NCBI RefSeq assembly: GCF_035969385.1 | Contig: NZ_JAYKKJ010000001.1 | Span: forward strand, 248,001 to 312,000 | Reading direction: 5' to 3' | DNA: 64,000 nucleotides | From: SELP01 sp035969385 | Lineage (GTDB): Bacteria > Pseudomonadota > Alphaproteobacteria > Rhodobacterales > Rhodobacteraceae | Part shown: positions 26,021-34,681 of the stretch, piece by piece | Layout: each line of letters begins with the position of its first letter | Numbering within the stretch: the first letter of the stretch is position 1 | Translations under genes and position numbers: made by a program | Notes under the pieces: model-generated | What the model was told of the DNA's origin: nothing | What the model saw: the letters and a program-made list of their open reading frames with translations, nothing else | The model's database searches: none

Positions 26021-26668
26021 ATGGCACGTGGCGCACCTGTGAAATTCACGGACAATATTTTCTGTAATTGGGGGCCTGCGGGCCGGTTCCTTGCAGTCAT
26101 GATGCCAATCCCCGGCGAATTGCGATGGGGTTATGACCTGACCAATGGCCAATGCAAGATCGTCGTCCACGGCATCCAACACCAGCAGGGCGCGACCAGT
26201 GCGCTGTCTTTCGAATTCGGGGCGAACGTTGGGATCGGCATCGGCCCGATCGGCTTTACCTTTGGGGCGGGCATGGGCGCATCCATCCGGACCGGCTGGA
26301 CGATCGAGGTTGACCCGGAGGTGAAGTATCTGAAGTGCCCCGGCGACAAGGGCTGCCAAAAGGTGGTGAAGGTCGATCTGTTTCGAAACTATGAATACGA
26401 GGCATTGGTCAAGACCGCGCTGGGTTTCGTGACGCAGGCGTCGGGCAAGGTGACCAAGGATACGTCGAAGATGGGCACGATCTACCTGAAGACGCCCTGC
26501 GACGGGAACTGTTGCCCGGGCGCTGGGGTGGCCTTTGCCCAGGCCGCGCAGGTCAAGGATGCGCTTCCGGCCAAGCCCAAAGAGCGGCTTCCCGCAGATG
26601 GCGAGCGGCCATGGAGGCCCTTTGACCGGTCGCCGGAGGTCCAGAAGACCGAGTTGAAAATGGAGTAA
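26021..26668 (+). CDS. Unrecognised Cys-rich, Gly-rich protein between ccoP and ccoG
   Basis: A 215-residue protein that I do not recognise. Cysteines lie at about 15, 45, 106, 112, 160, 164 and 165, in the pairs CPGDKGC and CDGNCC, which could bind a metal or form disulfides. Residues ~64-90 are a Gly-rich apolar stretch (FGANVGIGIGPIGFTFGAG) but not a normal membrane helix, and there is no signal peptide. The C-terminal ~40 residues are charged and proline-rich. There is no CxxCH, so it is not a cytochrome c. GGAGG lies 7 bases before the ATG. It is preceded by two hairpins and followed by the FNR box of ccoG, so it probably has its own promoter. Function unknown. Confidence 0.75.
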   Translation: MARGAPVKFTDNIFCNWGPAGRFLAVMMPIPGELRWGYDLTNGQCKIVVHGIQHQQGATSALSFEFGANVGIGIGPIGFTFGAGMGASIRTGWTIEVDPEVKYLKCPGDKGCQKVVKVDLFRNYEYEALVKTALGFVTQASGKVTKDTSKMGTIYLKTPCDGNCCPGAGVAFAQAAQVKDALPAKPKERLPADGERPWRPFDRSPEVQKTELKME

Positions 26669-26692
26669 CCCGCAGACCTGCGACAAAAACCA

Positions 26693-26706
26693 TTGATCCA
26701 TATCAA
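26693..26706 (+). promoter_or_regulatory. FNR box of ccoGHIS
   Basis: TTGATCCATATCAA matches TTGAT-N4-ATCAA perfectly and lies 70 bp upstream of the ccoG start, so the assembly operon should respond to oxygen through FnrL. Confidence 0.9.
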
Positions 26707-26775
26707 GGCGTGGACAGGGCTGACCCTTCAGAACAGGCCTGCGAACAGACTCATTTGATTTGGGATTCCTGCCTG

Positions 26776-28194
26776 ATGTCCTCTTCTGAAACGCCGCCGC
26801 CGCTCTACGCCGCGCGAGAACCTGTTTTTCCGCGCCGGGTTTCCGGAAAGTTCCGGAACCTGAAATGGTGGATCATGCTGGTCACGCTGGGGATCTACTA
26901 TCTGACCCCTTGGATTCGCTGGGACCGCGGCCCAGAATTGCCGGATCAGGCGGTGCTGGTCGATATGGCCGGGCGGCGGTTCTTCTTCTTCTGGATCGAG
27001 ATTTGGCCGCATGAGTTCTATTTCATCGCGGGCCTGCTGATCATGGCGGGATTGGGTCTGTTCCTGTTCACCTCGGCCATGGGGCGGGTCTGGTGCGGCT
27101 ATACCTGCCCGCAGACCGTCTGGACCGATCTGTTCATTCTTGTCGAACGCTGGGTCGAGGGCGACCGCAACGCGCGGGTCCGCCTGTGGAATGCCAAATG
27201 GGATGCGCGAAAGGTCCGGCTGCGGCTGACGAAATGGGTCCTTTGGGCGCTGATCGGCCTCGCCACGGGCGGGGCGTGGGTGTTCTATTTCACCGATGCG
27301 CCGACGCTGTTTGTCAATCTTCTCAACGGCACCGCCCACCCGATCGCCTATACCACCATGTTCATCCTGACGGCGACGACCTTCTTCTTTGGCGGGGTCG
27401 CGCGGGAACAGGTCTGTATCTATGCCTGCCCCTGGCCGCGGATTCAGGCTGCAATGATGGATGAGGACACGATCACAATCGCCTATCGCGAATGGCGCGG
27501 TGAGCCGCGCGGCAAGGGAAAGAACCGCGACGGCATGGGCGACTGCATCGACTGCATGGCCTGCGTGAATGTCTGTCCAATGGGGATCGACATTCGCAAT
27601 GGCCAGCAGATGGAATGTATCACCTGCGGCCTGTGCATTGATGCCTGTGACGACATGATGGAAAAGATCGGCAAGCCGCGTGGGCTGATCGACTATATCG
27701 CGTTGAAGGACGAGGCCCGCGAACGCGAAGGCAAGCCGCCCGCGCCAGTGATCAAGCATATCCTTCGGCCCCGGACGATCCTTTATACTGCGCTATGGTC
27801 TGCCGTCGGTCTGGGCCTTGTGTTCGCCCTGTTCATCCGGCCCGATATCGACATGACCGTGGCCCCCGTCCGCAACCCGACCTTTATCGTCCAATCCGAT
27901 GGGACCGTGCGCAACGTCTATGACATCCGCTTGCGCAACAAGCACGGAGAGGCGCGGCCGTTTGGCATGGCCCTGAACTCGGACGCGCCGCTCAGCTTGG
28001 ACATCGAAGGCGCGGATGGTAGCCTTGTGATGGTCCCGGCGGACGAAATGCGCCAGATCCGGGTCTATGTGGACGCAGGCCCCGACAGCGCTGCAGCAAC
28101 GATGGACCGCACTGAATTCACGTTCTGGGTCACGGACCTGAACAGCAACGAACGGGCCTACACCAACACGGTCTTCAATGGACGAGGCAACTGA
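26776..28194 (+). CDS. ccoG: cbb3 oxidase accessory Fe-S membrane protein CcoG/RdxB
   Basis: A 472-residue polytopic protein with two ferredoxin-type [4Fe-4S] motifs near residues 255-295 (CIDCMACVNVCP and CITCGLCIDACD). Additional cysteine sites lie in helices (GYTCPQTVWTDLF, CIYACPWPRIQ), and a C-terminal immunoglobulin-like domain follows. CcoG is known as a cupric reductase that supplies Cu(I) for the CuB centre of the cbb3 oxidase. The start MSSSETPPPLYAAREP is preferred over an ATG 22 codons upstream. It is the first gene of ccoGHIS behind an FNR box. Confidence 0.95.
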   Translation: MSSSETPPPLYAAREPVFPRRVSGKFRNLKWWIMLVTLGIYYLTPWIRWDRGPELPDQAVLVDMAGRRFFFFWIEIWPHEFYFIAGLLIMAGLGLFLFTSAMGRVWCGYTCPQTVWTDLFILVERWVEGDRNARVRLWNAKWDARKVRLRLTKWVLWALIGLATGGAWVFYFTDAPTLFVNLLNGTAHPIAYTTMFILTATTFFFGGVAREQVCIYACPWPRIQAAMMDEDTITIAYREWRGEPRGKGKNRDGMGDCIDCMACVNVCPMGIDIRNGQQMECITCGLCIDACDDMMEKIGKPRGLIDYIALKDEAREREGKPPAPVIKHILRPRTILYTALWSAVGLGLVFALFIRPDIDMTVAPVRNPTFIVQSDGTVRNVYDIRLRNKHGEARPFGMALNSDAPLSLDIEGADGSLVMVPADEMRQIRVYVDAGPDSAAATMDRTEFTFWVTDLNSNERAYTNTVFNGRGN

Positions 28195-28195
28195 T

Positions 28196-28660
28196 ATGGC
28201 AGTCTTCTCTGGCCCCATCACCGGCCGCAAATTCTTTGTGATCTTCGCGTCTTTCTTCGTGGTGATCATCGGCGTCAACATTGCCCTCGCAGTCAGCGCT
28301 GCCCGCACCTTTCCGGGGCTTGAGGTCAAGAACTCTTACGTCGCGTCGCAGCAGTTCGATGTGCAACGCGCCGCGCAAGAGGCGCTGGGCTGGACCATCG
28401 ACGCACGGGTTCAACAGGGAGAATTGCACCTGACCATCACCGATGCCAACGGCACCCCGGTCGAGGTGCAGTCGGTTAGCGGCACCTTCGGGCGGGCGAC
28501 CTCGGTTCGCGATGACCAGACCCCGAATTTCGCCTTTGACGGTCAGATGTACCGCGCGCCGGTCACGACCGCGCCGGGCAACTGGAACCTGCGGTTCGAA
28601 GCCATTGCCGAGGATGGCACGCTGTTCCGGCAGCGGGTCGTGGTGATCGTGGAAAGCTAG
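28196..28660 (+). CDS. ccoH: cbb3 oxidase assembly protein CcoH/FixH
   Basis: A 154-residue protein with one N-terminal helix (residues ~14-36, FFVIFASFFVVIIGVNIALA) and a periplasmic FixH domain with the conserved NSYVASQQFD segment. It is required for cbb3 stability. The start MAVFSGPITGRKF is chosen because an AGG-rich site precedes it and it directly follows the ccoG stop; an ATG six codons upstream overlaps ccoG. It is followed after 4 bases by ccoI. Confidence 0.92.
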   Translation: MAVFSGPITGRKFFVIFASFFVVIIGVNIALAVSAARTFPGLEVKNSYVASQQFDVQRAAQEALGWTIDARVQQGELHLTITDANGTPVEVQSVSGTFGRATSVRDDQTPNFAFDGQMYRAPVTTAPGNWNLRFEAIAEDGTLFRQRVVVIVES

Positions 28661-28664
28661 GGAC

Positions 28665-30854
28665 ATGTCGGCGACCGAATATCACTCTGCCGCGGTTTGT
28701 CCGGGCTGCATCGCGGGCGAAGGCGTCGCCCGCCGCGCTGCCGACGACGCCAGCCTTGGCGCTCGCGATATTCAATTGTCGCTGCCGACGATCCATTGCG
28801 CGGCCTGCATTTCGACCGTCGAACGCGGGCTGATGCAGCGCGCCGGGGTCGAAGATGTGCGGGTGAACCTGACCCGGAAGCGGGCCACTGTTCGCGTCTC
28901 GGCCGGGGTGGAAACCGCCGACATCGTGCGGGCCGTGTCGTCGCTGGGATACGAGGCGCAGCCGCTGGATGCCGCGACGCTCAGCGCCGGGGAAAGCGAC
29001 CGGGCGGCCCGCGATATGGCGATGCGGCTTGGCGTGGCCGGGTTTTCCATGATGAACGTCATGCTGCTGTCGGTGGCGGTCTGGTCGGGGGCGTCGGATG
29101 CGACCCGCGATCTGTTCCACTGGATTTCGGCCGCCATCGCCCTGCCGACCATCGCCTTTTCCGCGCAGCCGTTCTTCCGCTCTGCCCTGTCGGCGCTGAA
29201 GGTTGCCCGGCTGAACATGGATGTGCCGATTTCGCTGGCGATCCTGTTGGCGGGGGCAATGTCGCTTTATGAAACGATCTCGCACGGGGAACACGCCTAT
29301 TTCGATGCGGCCCTGTCGCTGACATTCTTCCTTCTGGCCGGGCGCTATCTGGATCAGAAGATGCGGTCTACCGCGCGATCGGCAGCGGCGGAGCTGGCCG
29401 CGATGGAGGTGCCTGTCGCCCTGCGCCTGTCCGATGACGGGGCGGAAACGGTCTCGGTCCGGGATGTAGCGGTTGATGATCTGCTGATGGTCCAACCGGG
29501 CGCACGGGTTCCCGTCGACGGGGTCATCACCGAAGGCAATTCCGAACTGGACCGGGCCTTCCTGACCGGGGAAACCGACCCTGTCGCCGTTGGTCCCGGT
29601 GCCGATCTGAAGGCCGGAGAGGTCAACCTGACCGGTGCACTGATCATGCGGGCCACGGCGGTTGGCGGCGATACGTTGCTGCACAATCTCGCCGAACTCA
29701 TTTCGAACGCCGAGGCGGCAAAGTCGCGCTACAACACGCTTGCCGACCGGGCCGCGCGGATCTATGCGCCTGCGGTTCACCTGCTGGCCCTGATCGGCTT
29801 CATTGTCTGGATGTATGTGACCGGGGGTGATGTGCGGCACGCGCTGAATATCGCCGTGGCGTTGTTGATTATCACCTGCCCCTGTGCATTGGGCCTTGCC
29901 GTGCCTGCCGTGTCCACCGTCGCATCGGGGCGGTTGTTCCGGCTCGGATTGCTGGTCAAGCACCCCTCGGCGCTGGAACGTCTGGCCGAGGTGGACGAGG
30001 TGATATTCGACAAGACCGGCACTCTGACGCGCGGCACCCCGGTGTGCACCAACATGGCCGATCTGCCCGACAGCGCTCTGTCCGTCGCTGTGGCGCTGGC
30101 TGAAGCCTCCGGTCACCCCAGGTCGCGCGCCATTGTCGAGGCCGCCCGCGGGCGCGACCTGCCGCGTGTCCGGGTCACGGACATAGTAGAGGTGCCAGGC
30201 TTTGGGGTCGAAGGGACGTTGAATGGCGCGCAGGTCCGTCTGGGTCGGGCGCAATGGGTCGGGGCCGAAGGGGCAGGCAGCGGAACCGTGTTGCGGCTGG
30301 CCGACGGTGCCTTGCATGACTTCCGTTTCGAAGACGCCCTGCGGCCCGGCGCGGCCGGTTTGATTGCGGCACTAAAGGCGCGGGGGCTTCCCGTGACGCT
30401 TTTGTCCGGGGATGCCGAGGCGCCGGTCCGGTCCTTGGCAGACGACCTTGGGATCGACGACTGGCATGCTGGTGTCCTGCCCGATGGCAAGGCGGACCTG
30501 CTGCGCCAGCGGGCCGAGGCGGGCAAGCGCGTGCTGATGGTCGGCGACGGGCTGAACGACACGGCGGCACTTGCGCTTGCCCATGTGTCCATCGCGCCTG
30601 CCTCCGCGCTTGAGGCGACGCGGGTCGCGGCGGACCTTGTCCTGATGGGCGCAGACCTGTCGAAAATCGCGGACGGGCTGCGGATCGCCGGCTCTGCCCG
30701 GAGGCGCATTCTGGAAAACTTCGGGGTGGCGGCTGTTTACAACATGATCGCGGTTCCGGTCGCCTTCCTTGGCTTTGCAACGCCGCTGGCGGCTGCTATC
30801 GCCATGTCGTCGTCGTCGATCATCGTTTCCCTGAACGCATTGCGGACCCGCTAG
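28665..30854 (+). CDS. ccoI: Copper-transporting P1B-type ATPase CcoI/FixI
   Basis: A 729-residue P1B ATPase. The N-terminus holds CPGCIAGEG and a heavy-metal domain with IHCAACIST. The membrane CPC motif is CPCALGLAVPAV, the phosphorylation site DKTGTLTRG and the hinge GDGLNDTAALALAHVSIA. These are FixI/CcoI (CtpA-type) features: slow Cu(I) delivery to the oxidase rather than detoxification. Its place between ccoH and ccoS confirms the role. The window therefore holds both functional classes of copper ATPase. Confidence 0.96.
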   Translation: MSATEYHSAAVCPGCIAGEGVARRAADDASLGARDIQLSLPTIHCAACISTVERGLMQRAGVEDVRVNLTRKRATVRVSAGVETADIVRAVSSLGYEAQPLDAATLSAGESDRAARDMAMRLGVAGFSMMNVMLLSVAVWSGASDATRDLFHWISAAIALPTIAFSAQPFFRSALSALKVARLNMDVPISLAILLAGAMSLYETISHGEHAYFDAALSLTFFLLAGRYLDQKMRSTARSAAAELAAMEVPVALRLSDDGAETVSVRDVAVDDLLMVQPGARVPVDGVITEGNSELDRAFLTGETDPVAVGPGADLKAGEVNLTGALIMRATAVGGDTLLHNLAELISNAEAAKSRYNTLADRAARIYAPAVHLLALIGFIVWMYVTGGDVRHALNIAVALLIITCPCALGLAVPAVSTVASGRLFRLGLLVKHPSALERLAEVDEVIFDKTGTLTRGTPVCTNMADLPDSALSVAVALAEASGHPRSRAIVEAARGRDLPRVRVTDIVEVPGFGVEGTLNGAQVRLGRAQWVGAEGAGSGTVLRLADGALHDFRFEDALRPGAAGLIAALKARGLPVTLLSGDAEAPVRSLADDLGIDDWHAGVLPDGKADLLRQRAEAGKRVLMVGDGLNDTAALALAHVSIAPASALEATRVAADLVLMGADLSKIADGLRIAGSARRRILENFGVAAVYNMIAVPVAFLGFATPLAAAIAMSSSSIIVSLNALRTR

Positions 30855-30856
30855 CC

Positions 30857-31015
30857 ATGGAAGTTCTGTCCCTCCTCATCCCCATTTCGATTGGTCTTGG
30901 CGCCATTGGGCTGGCGGCGTTCTTCTGGACGATGAAGAGCCAGCAATACGATGACCCCGAAGGGGACGCGGCGCGGATCCTGCGGGACGATTACGACGAT
31001 CATCCGGCGGAGTAG
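30857..31015 (+). CDS. ccoS: cbb3 oxidase maturation protein CcoS
   Basis: A 52-residue protein beginning MEVLSLLIPISIGLGAIGLA. One membrane helix (residues ~3-25) is followed by the conserved MKSQQYDDPEGDA segment and an acidic tail. CcoS is needed to insert haem and copper into CcoN. It starts two bases after the ccoI stop and closes ccoGHIS. It is found by reading past ccoI, being too short for usual ORF cut-offs. Confidence 0.93.
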   Translation: MEVLSLLIPISIGLGAIGLAAFFWTMKSQQYDDPEGDAARILRDDYDDHPAE

Positions 31016-31154
31016 GCCCGCCGATCGGCAGATTTCCGCAATATCTTGTGGATAACCCCGGTGGTTTTCCCAGATGCTGGGGGTATCCGTTGACTCTGGC
31101 ACGCTGCCCCCGCCAGACTTCCTCAAACCAAGAATCAAGAACGGGGCAGTCCCT

Positions 31155-34100
31155 TTGCGCTTTTCCAAGCTGCGTCTGAATGGCTTCAAAAGCTTCGTTG
31201 ACCCGACCGATCTGGTGATCGCGGACGGGCTGACCGGCGTCGTCGGGCCGAATGGCTGTGGCAAGTCAAACCTTCTTGAGGCGCTGCGCTGGGTCATGGG
31301 CGAAAACCGGCCGACCGCGATGCGGGGCGGCGGCATGGAAGACGTGATCTTTGCGGGGACGACCAGCCGTCCGGCCCGCAACCATGCCGAGGTCAGCCTT
31401 GTGATCGACAACGGCGAACGTCTGGCCCCGGCGACCTTCAACGACAGCGACATTCTTGAGATCACCCGCCGGATCACCCGAGATGTCGGGTCGGCCTATA
31501 AGGTCGGGTCCAAGGATGTGCGGGCGCGGGACGTGCAGATGTTGTTCGCCGATGCCTCGACCGGGGCGCATTCGCCCGCGCTGGTCCGGCAGGGGCAGAT
31601 TTCGGAACTGATCAACGCAAAGCCGAAGAACCGGCGCCGCATTCTGGAAGAGGCGGCAGGGATTTCCGGCCTGTATCAGCGGCGGCACGAAGCCGAGCTG
31701 AAGCTGAAAGGCGCGGAACAGAACCTTGCCCGCGTCGATGATGTTCTGGAACAACTGGCCAACCAGTTGGGGCAGTTGGCGCGGCAGGCCCGTCAGGCGG
31801 CCCGCTACCGCGAGATCGGGGAGAACCTGCGCAAGTCCGAGGGGCTACTGCTCTACCGTCGCTGGAAAGAGGCGGAAGAGGCGCGCATGGCCGCCGTGGC
31901 CCAATTGCAGGAACGGACCGTCACCGCATCGCAGGCAGAGGCCGCGGCCCGCGCCGCCACCAAGGCCCGCACCGCGCGGGAAGAGGGGCTGCCCCCCCTG
32001 CGCGAGGAAGAGGCGATCGCCGCCGCCGTGCTACAACGGTTGCAGGTCCAGCGCGACAGCCTGAAGGAACAGGAAGCTCGCGCGATCGAAACGATCCAGA
32101 CCCTGCGCAACCGGATCGACCAGCTGTCCCGTGATATTGAGCGCGAGGCGGGGCTGAACAAGGACGCAGGCGAGACCATCGACCGGCTGGAGTGGGAGGC
32201 CCGCGAGATTGCCAAAGCGGGCGAGGGGCATTCCGGCCGGTTGGAAGCCGCGCAGGAGGCCGCCCGCGAGGCCGCAAGTGTCTTGCAGGAACGCGAAAGC
32301 GACCTGAGCCAGATGACCGAGGATGTGGCCCGTCTTGCCGCCCGGCACCAGTCCGCCCAACGGCTTCTGGACGATAGCCGCAAGACGCTTGAGAAGGCAG
32401 AGGCCGACGCGGCCCGCGCCACCGCTGCGATGCGGGATGCGGAAACGGCCCTTGCCCGTGCCGAAGAGGATTTCGCCCGCGCCGCCGAGGCCGAGGCCGA
32501 GGCTGTCGCCCGTGCCGAAGGGGCCGAGGAGGCGCTGATCGAGGCGGAAGCGGCCCGCGCCGACACCCAATCCCGCGAAGTGGATGCCCGCGCCCTGCGG
32601 TCCGCCGCCGAGGGCGAGGCCAATGCCCTGCGCGCCGAGGTTGCGGCCCTTGCCCGGCTGGTCGAACGCGACACCGCCGAGGGCGGGCAGGTGATGGACA
32701 TGCTGCGGGTGCAGGGGGGCTATGAAAAGGCGCTGGGCGCCGCGCTGGCCGATGACCTGCGGGCCCCCGCGATTGATGGCGACGGCAAATCCGGCTGGGC
32801 CGTTATGCCCGCCTATACCGATCCCCAGTCGCTGCCCGATGGTGTGCAGGCGCTGACCAATTTCGTCACAGTGCCAGAGGTGTTGGTGCGCCGGATGGGG
32901 CAGGTGGGTCTGGTTGACGCGGCGGACGGTCCCCGTTTGCAGGCCGCGCTGAAACCGGGCCAGCGGCTGGTCAGCATTGAAGGGGACCTGTGGCGCTGGG
33001 ACGGGTTCCGCGCCGGGGCCGAGGATGCACCATCAGCGGCGGCCTTGCGGTTGCAGCAGTTGAACCGGCTGGTCGAGTTGAAGCGCGATCTTGAAGAGGC
33101 CAACGCAAAGGCCGACGGTGCCCGCATGGCGCATGAGGCGCTGACCCAGCGGCTGGCCGATCTGACCGATGCCGATCAGGCCGCCCGCACGGCCCGGCGA
33201 GAGGCTGACCGGCAGGTGGCCGAGGCAAACCGCGCCCTGTCCCGGGCCGAGGCCGACCGGAACCTTGCCGAGGGCAAGCTGGAAAGCTCTGGCCTTGCCG
33301 TGAAGCGGCACGAGGAAGAGGCGATGGGCGCCCGCGCCTCGATGGCCGAGGCCGAGAAATCCGCGCGTGACCTGCCGGATCTGGGCGATGCCCGCGCGGC
33401 GGTCGAAGATATCAAGGTCACCGTCGAAGCTGCCCGAATGACCATGATGGCCAAGCGGTCGGCCCATGATGAGGTGCGCCGCGAAGGTGAAGCCCGGTTG
33501 AAGCGCAGCCAGGAGATCACCAAGGAAATCTCGGGTTGGAAGCACCGGTTGGAGACTGCGTCGAAACGGTCGGCGGAATTGGCCGAGCGTAAGGCCGCAT
33601 CCGAAGAAGAGCTGGCCGAGGCGACTGCCGCGCCCGAGGAAATCGCGATCAAGCGCGAGGAATTGTCGGAGGCGATCGACGAGGCCGAGGCCCGCCGGAA
33701 GATGGCGGCAGACAAGCTGGCCGAGGCGGAAAATGCCCTTCGCGACGCACAGATGACCGAACGGGAAACCGAGCGTGCCGCCTCTGAAGCGCGCGAGGCC
33801 CGCGCCCGTGCCGAGGCCCGGAACGATGCTGCCCGCGAAACGGTCGCCTATGCCGCCGAACGGATCATGGAGGCGCAGGAGGTCACGCCGGACAAGCTTT
33901 TGGAAACCCTGGACGCTGACCCGGAGAAAATGCCGCCCTCCGACCAGATCGAGGCGCAGGTCAACGCCCTGAAACGGCAACGCGATGCGCTGGGTGCTGT
34001 GAACCTGCGGGCCGAGGAAGACGCCAAGGAGGTCCAGCAGGAATTCGATACGCTGACCAACGAAAAGCAGGACCTTGAGGACGCGATCAAGGCGCTGCGC

Positions 34101-34610
34101 TCTGGCATCGCCAGCCTGAACAAGGAGGGGCGCGAACGGCTTCTGACCGCCTTCGAGCAGGTCAACGAGAGCTTTGGTCTGTTGTTCACTCACCTGTTCG
34201 GCGGGGGCGAGGCCAAGCTGGTCATGGTCGAAAGTGACGACCCTCTGGATGCGGGGCTGGAAATAATGTGTCAGCCGCCGGGCAAGAAGCTGGCCACCCT
34301 GTCACTGCTCTCCGGGGGCGAACAGACCCTGACGGCGCTGGCGCTGATCTTTGCGGTGTTCCTTGCCAACCCCGCGCCGATCTGCGTGCTGGACGAAGTG
34401 GACGCGCCGCTGGACGATGCCAACGTGACCCGGTTCTGTGACCTTCTGGACGAGATGTGCCGCCGGACCGATACACGCTTCCTGATCATCACACACCACG
34501 CGGTGACAATGGCCCGTATGGACCGCCTGTTCGGGGTGACGATGCAGGAAAAGGGCGTCAGCCAATTGGTCAGCGTCGACTTGAAGAAGGCCGAACAGAT
34601 GGTCGCCTGA
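31155..34610 (+). CDS. smc: Chromosome segregation protein SMC
   Basis: A 1151-residue SMC ATPase if started at TTG 31155 (reading M-RFSKLRLNGFKSF), exactly where family similarity begins. An in-frame ATG 27 codons upstream gives an unrelated leader. The Walker A is GPNGCGKSN near residue 33. Long Ala/Glu-rich coiled coils flank a hinge near residues 500-620, and the C-terminus has the signature LSGGEQTLTALAL and Walker B CVLDEVDAPLDDAN. It compacts and segregates the chromosome with ScpA/ScpB, which are not in the window. It is a single gene followed by a palindromic repeat cluster. Confidence 0.95.
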   Translation: MRFSKLRLNGFKSFVDPTDLVIADGLTGVVGPNGCGKSNLLEALRWVMGENRPTAMRGGGMEDVIFAGTTSRPARNHAEVSLVIDNGERLAPATFNDSDILEITRRITRDVGSAYKVGSKDVRARDVQMLFADASTGAHSPALVRQGQISELINAKPKNRRRILEEAAGISGLYQRRHEAELKLKGAEQNLARVDDVLEQLANQLGQLARQARQAARYREIGENLRKSEGLLLYRRWKEAEEARMAAVAQLQERTVTASQAEAAARAATKARTAREEGLPPLREEEAIAAAVLQRLQVQRDSLKEQEARAIETIQTLRNRIDQLSRDIEREAGLNKDAGETIDRLEWEAREIAKAGEGHSGRLEAAQEAAREAASVLQERESDLSQMTEDVARLAARHQSAQRLLDDSRKTLEKAEADAARATAAMRDAETALARAEEDFARAAEAEAEAVARAEGAEEALIEAEAARADTQSREVDARALRSAAEGEANALRAEVAALARLVERDTAEGGQVMDMLRVQGGYEKALGAALADDLRAPAIDGDGKSGWAVMPAYTDPQSLPDGVQALTNFVTVPEVLVRRMGQVGLVDAADGPRLQAALKPGQRLVSIEGDLWRWDGFRAGAEDAPSAAALRLQQLNRLVELKRDLEEANAKADGARMAHEALTQRLADLTDADQAARTARREADRQVAEANRALSRAEADRNLAEGKLESSGLAVKRHEEEAMGARASMAEAEKSARDLPDLGDARAAVEDIKVTVEAARMTMMAKRSAHDEVRREGEARLKRSQEITKEISGWKHRLETASKRSAELAERKAASEEELAEATAAPEEIAIKREELSEAIDEAEARRKMAADKLAEAENALRDAQMTERETERAASEAREARARAEARNDAARETVAYAAERIMEAQEVTPDKLLETLDADPEKMPPSDQIEAQVNALKRQRDALGAVNLRAEEDAKEVQQEFDTLTNEKQDLEDAIKALRSGIASLNKEGRERLLTAFEQVNESFGLLFTHLFGGGEAKLVMVESDDPLDAGLEIMCQPPGKKLATLSLLSGGEQTLTALALIFAVFLANPAPICVLDEVDAPLDDANVTRFCDLLDEMCRRTDTRFLIITHHAVTMARMDRLFGVTMQEKGVSQLVSVDLKKAEQMVA

Positions 34611-34615
34611 GACAG

Positions 34616-34676
34616 GTAGGGTGGGTCAAGACCCACCTTACTTGCGCGGATCGTGGGGTAGGTTTGAACCCTCCCC
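34616..34676. repeat. Palindromic repeat cluster between smc and the lytic transglycosylase
   Basis: At 34616-34641, GTAGGGTGGGT and ACCCACCTTAC form an 11-bp inverted repeat (one mismatch) with loop CAAG. A degenerate second palindrome (GGGGTAGGTTTGAACC and following) lies at about 34655-34676. The core is almost identical to the pair at 43602-43662. Both clusters separate convergent genes, which suggests a dispersed REP-like element that may also end transcripts. Confidence 0.75.
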
Positions 34677-34681
34677 TGCCG

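Noticed and set aside
26021..26668. Additional cytochrome subunit of the cbb3 oxidase
   Set aside because: No CxxCH haem motif and no membrane anchor.
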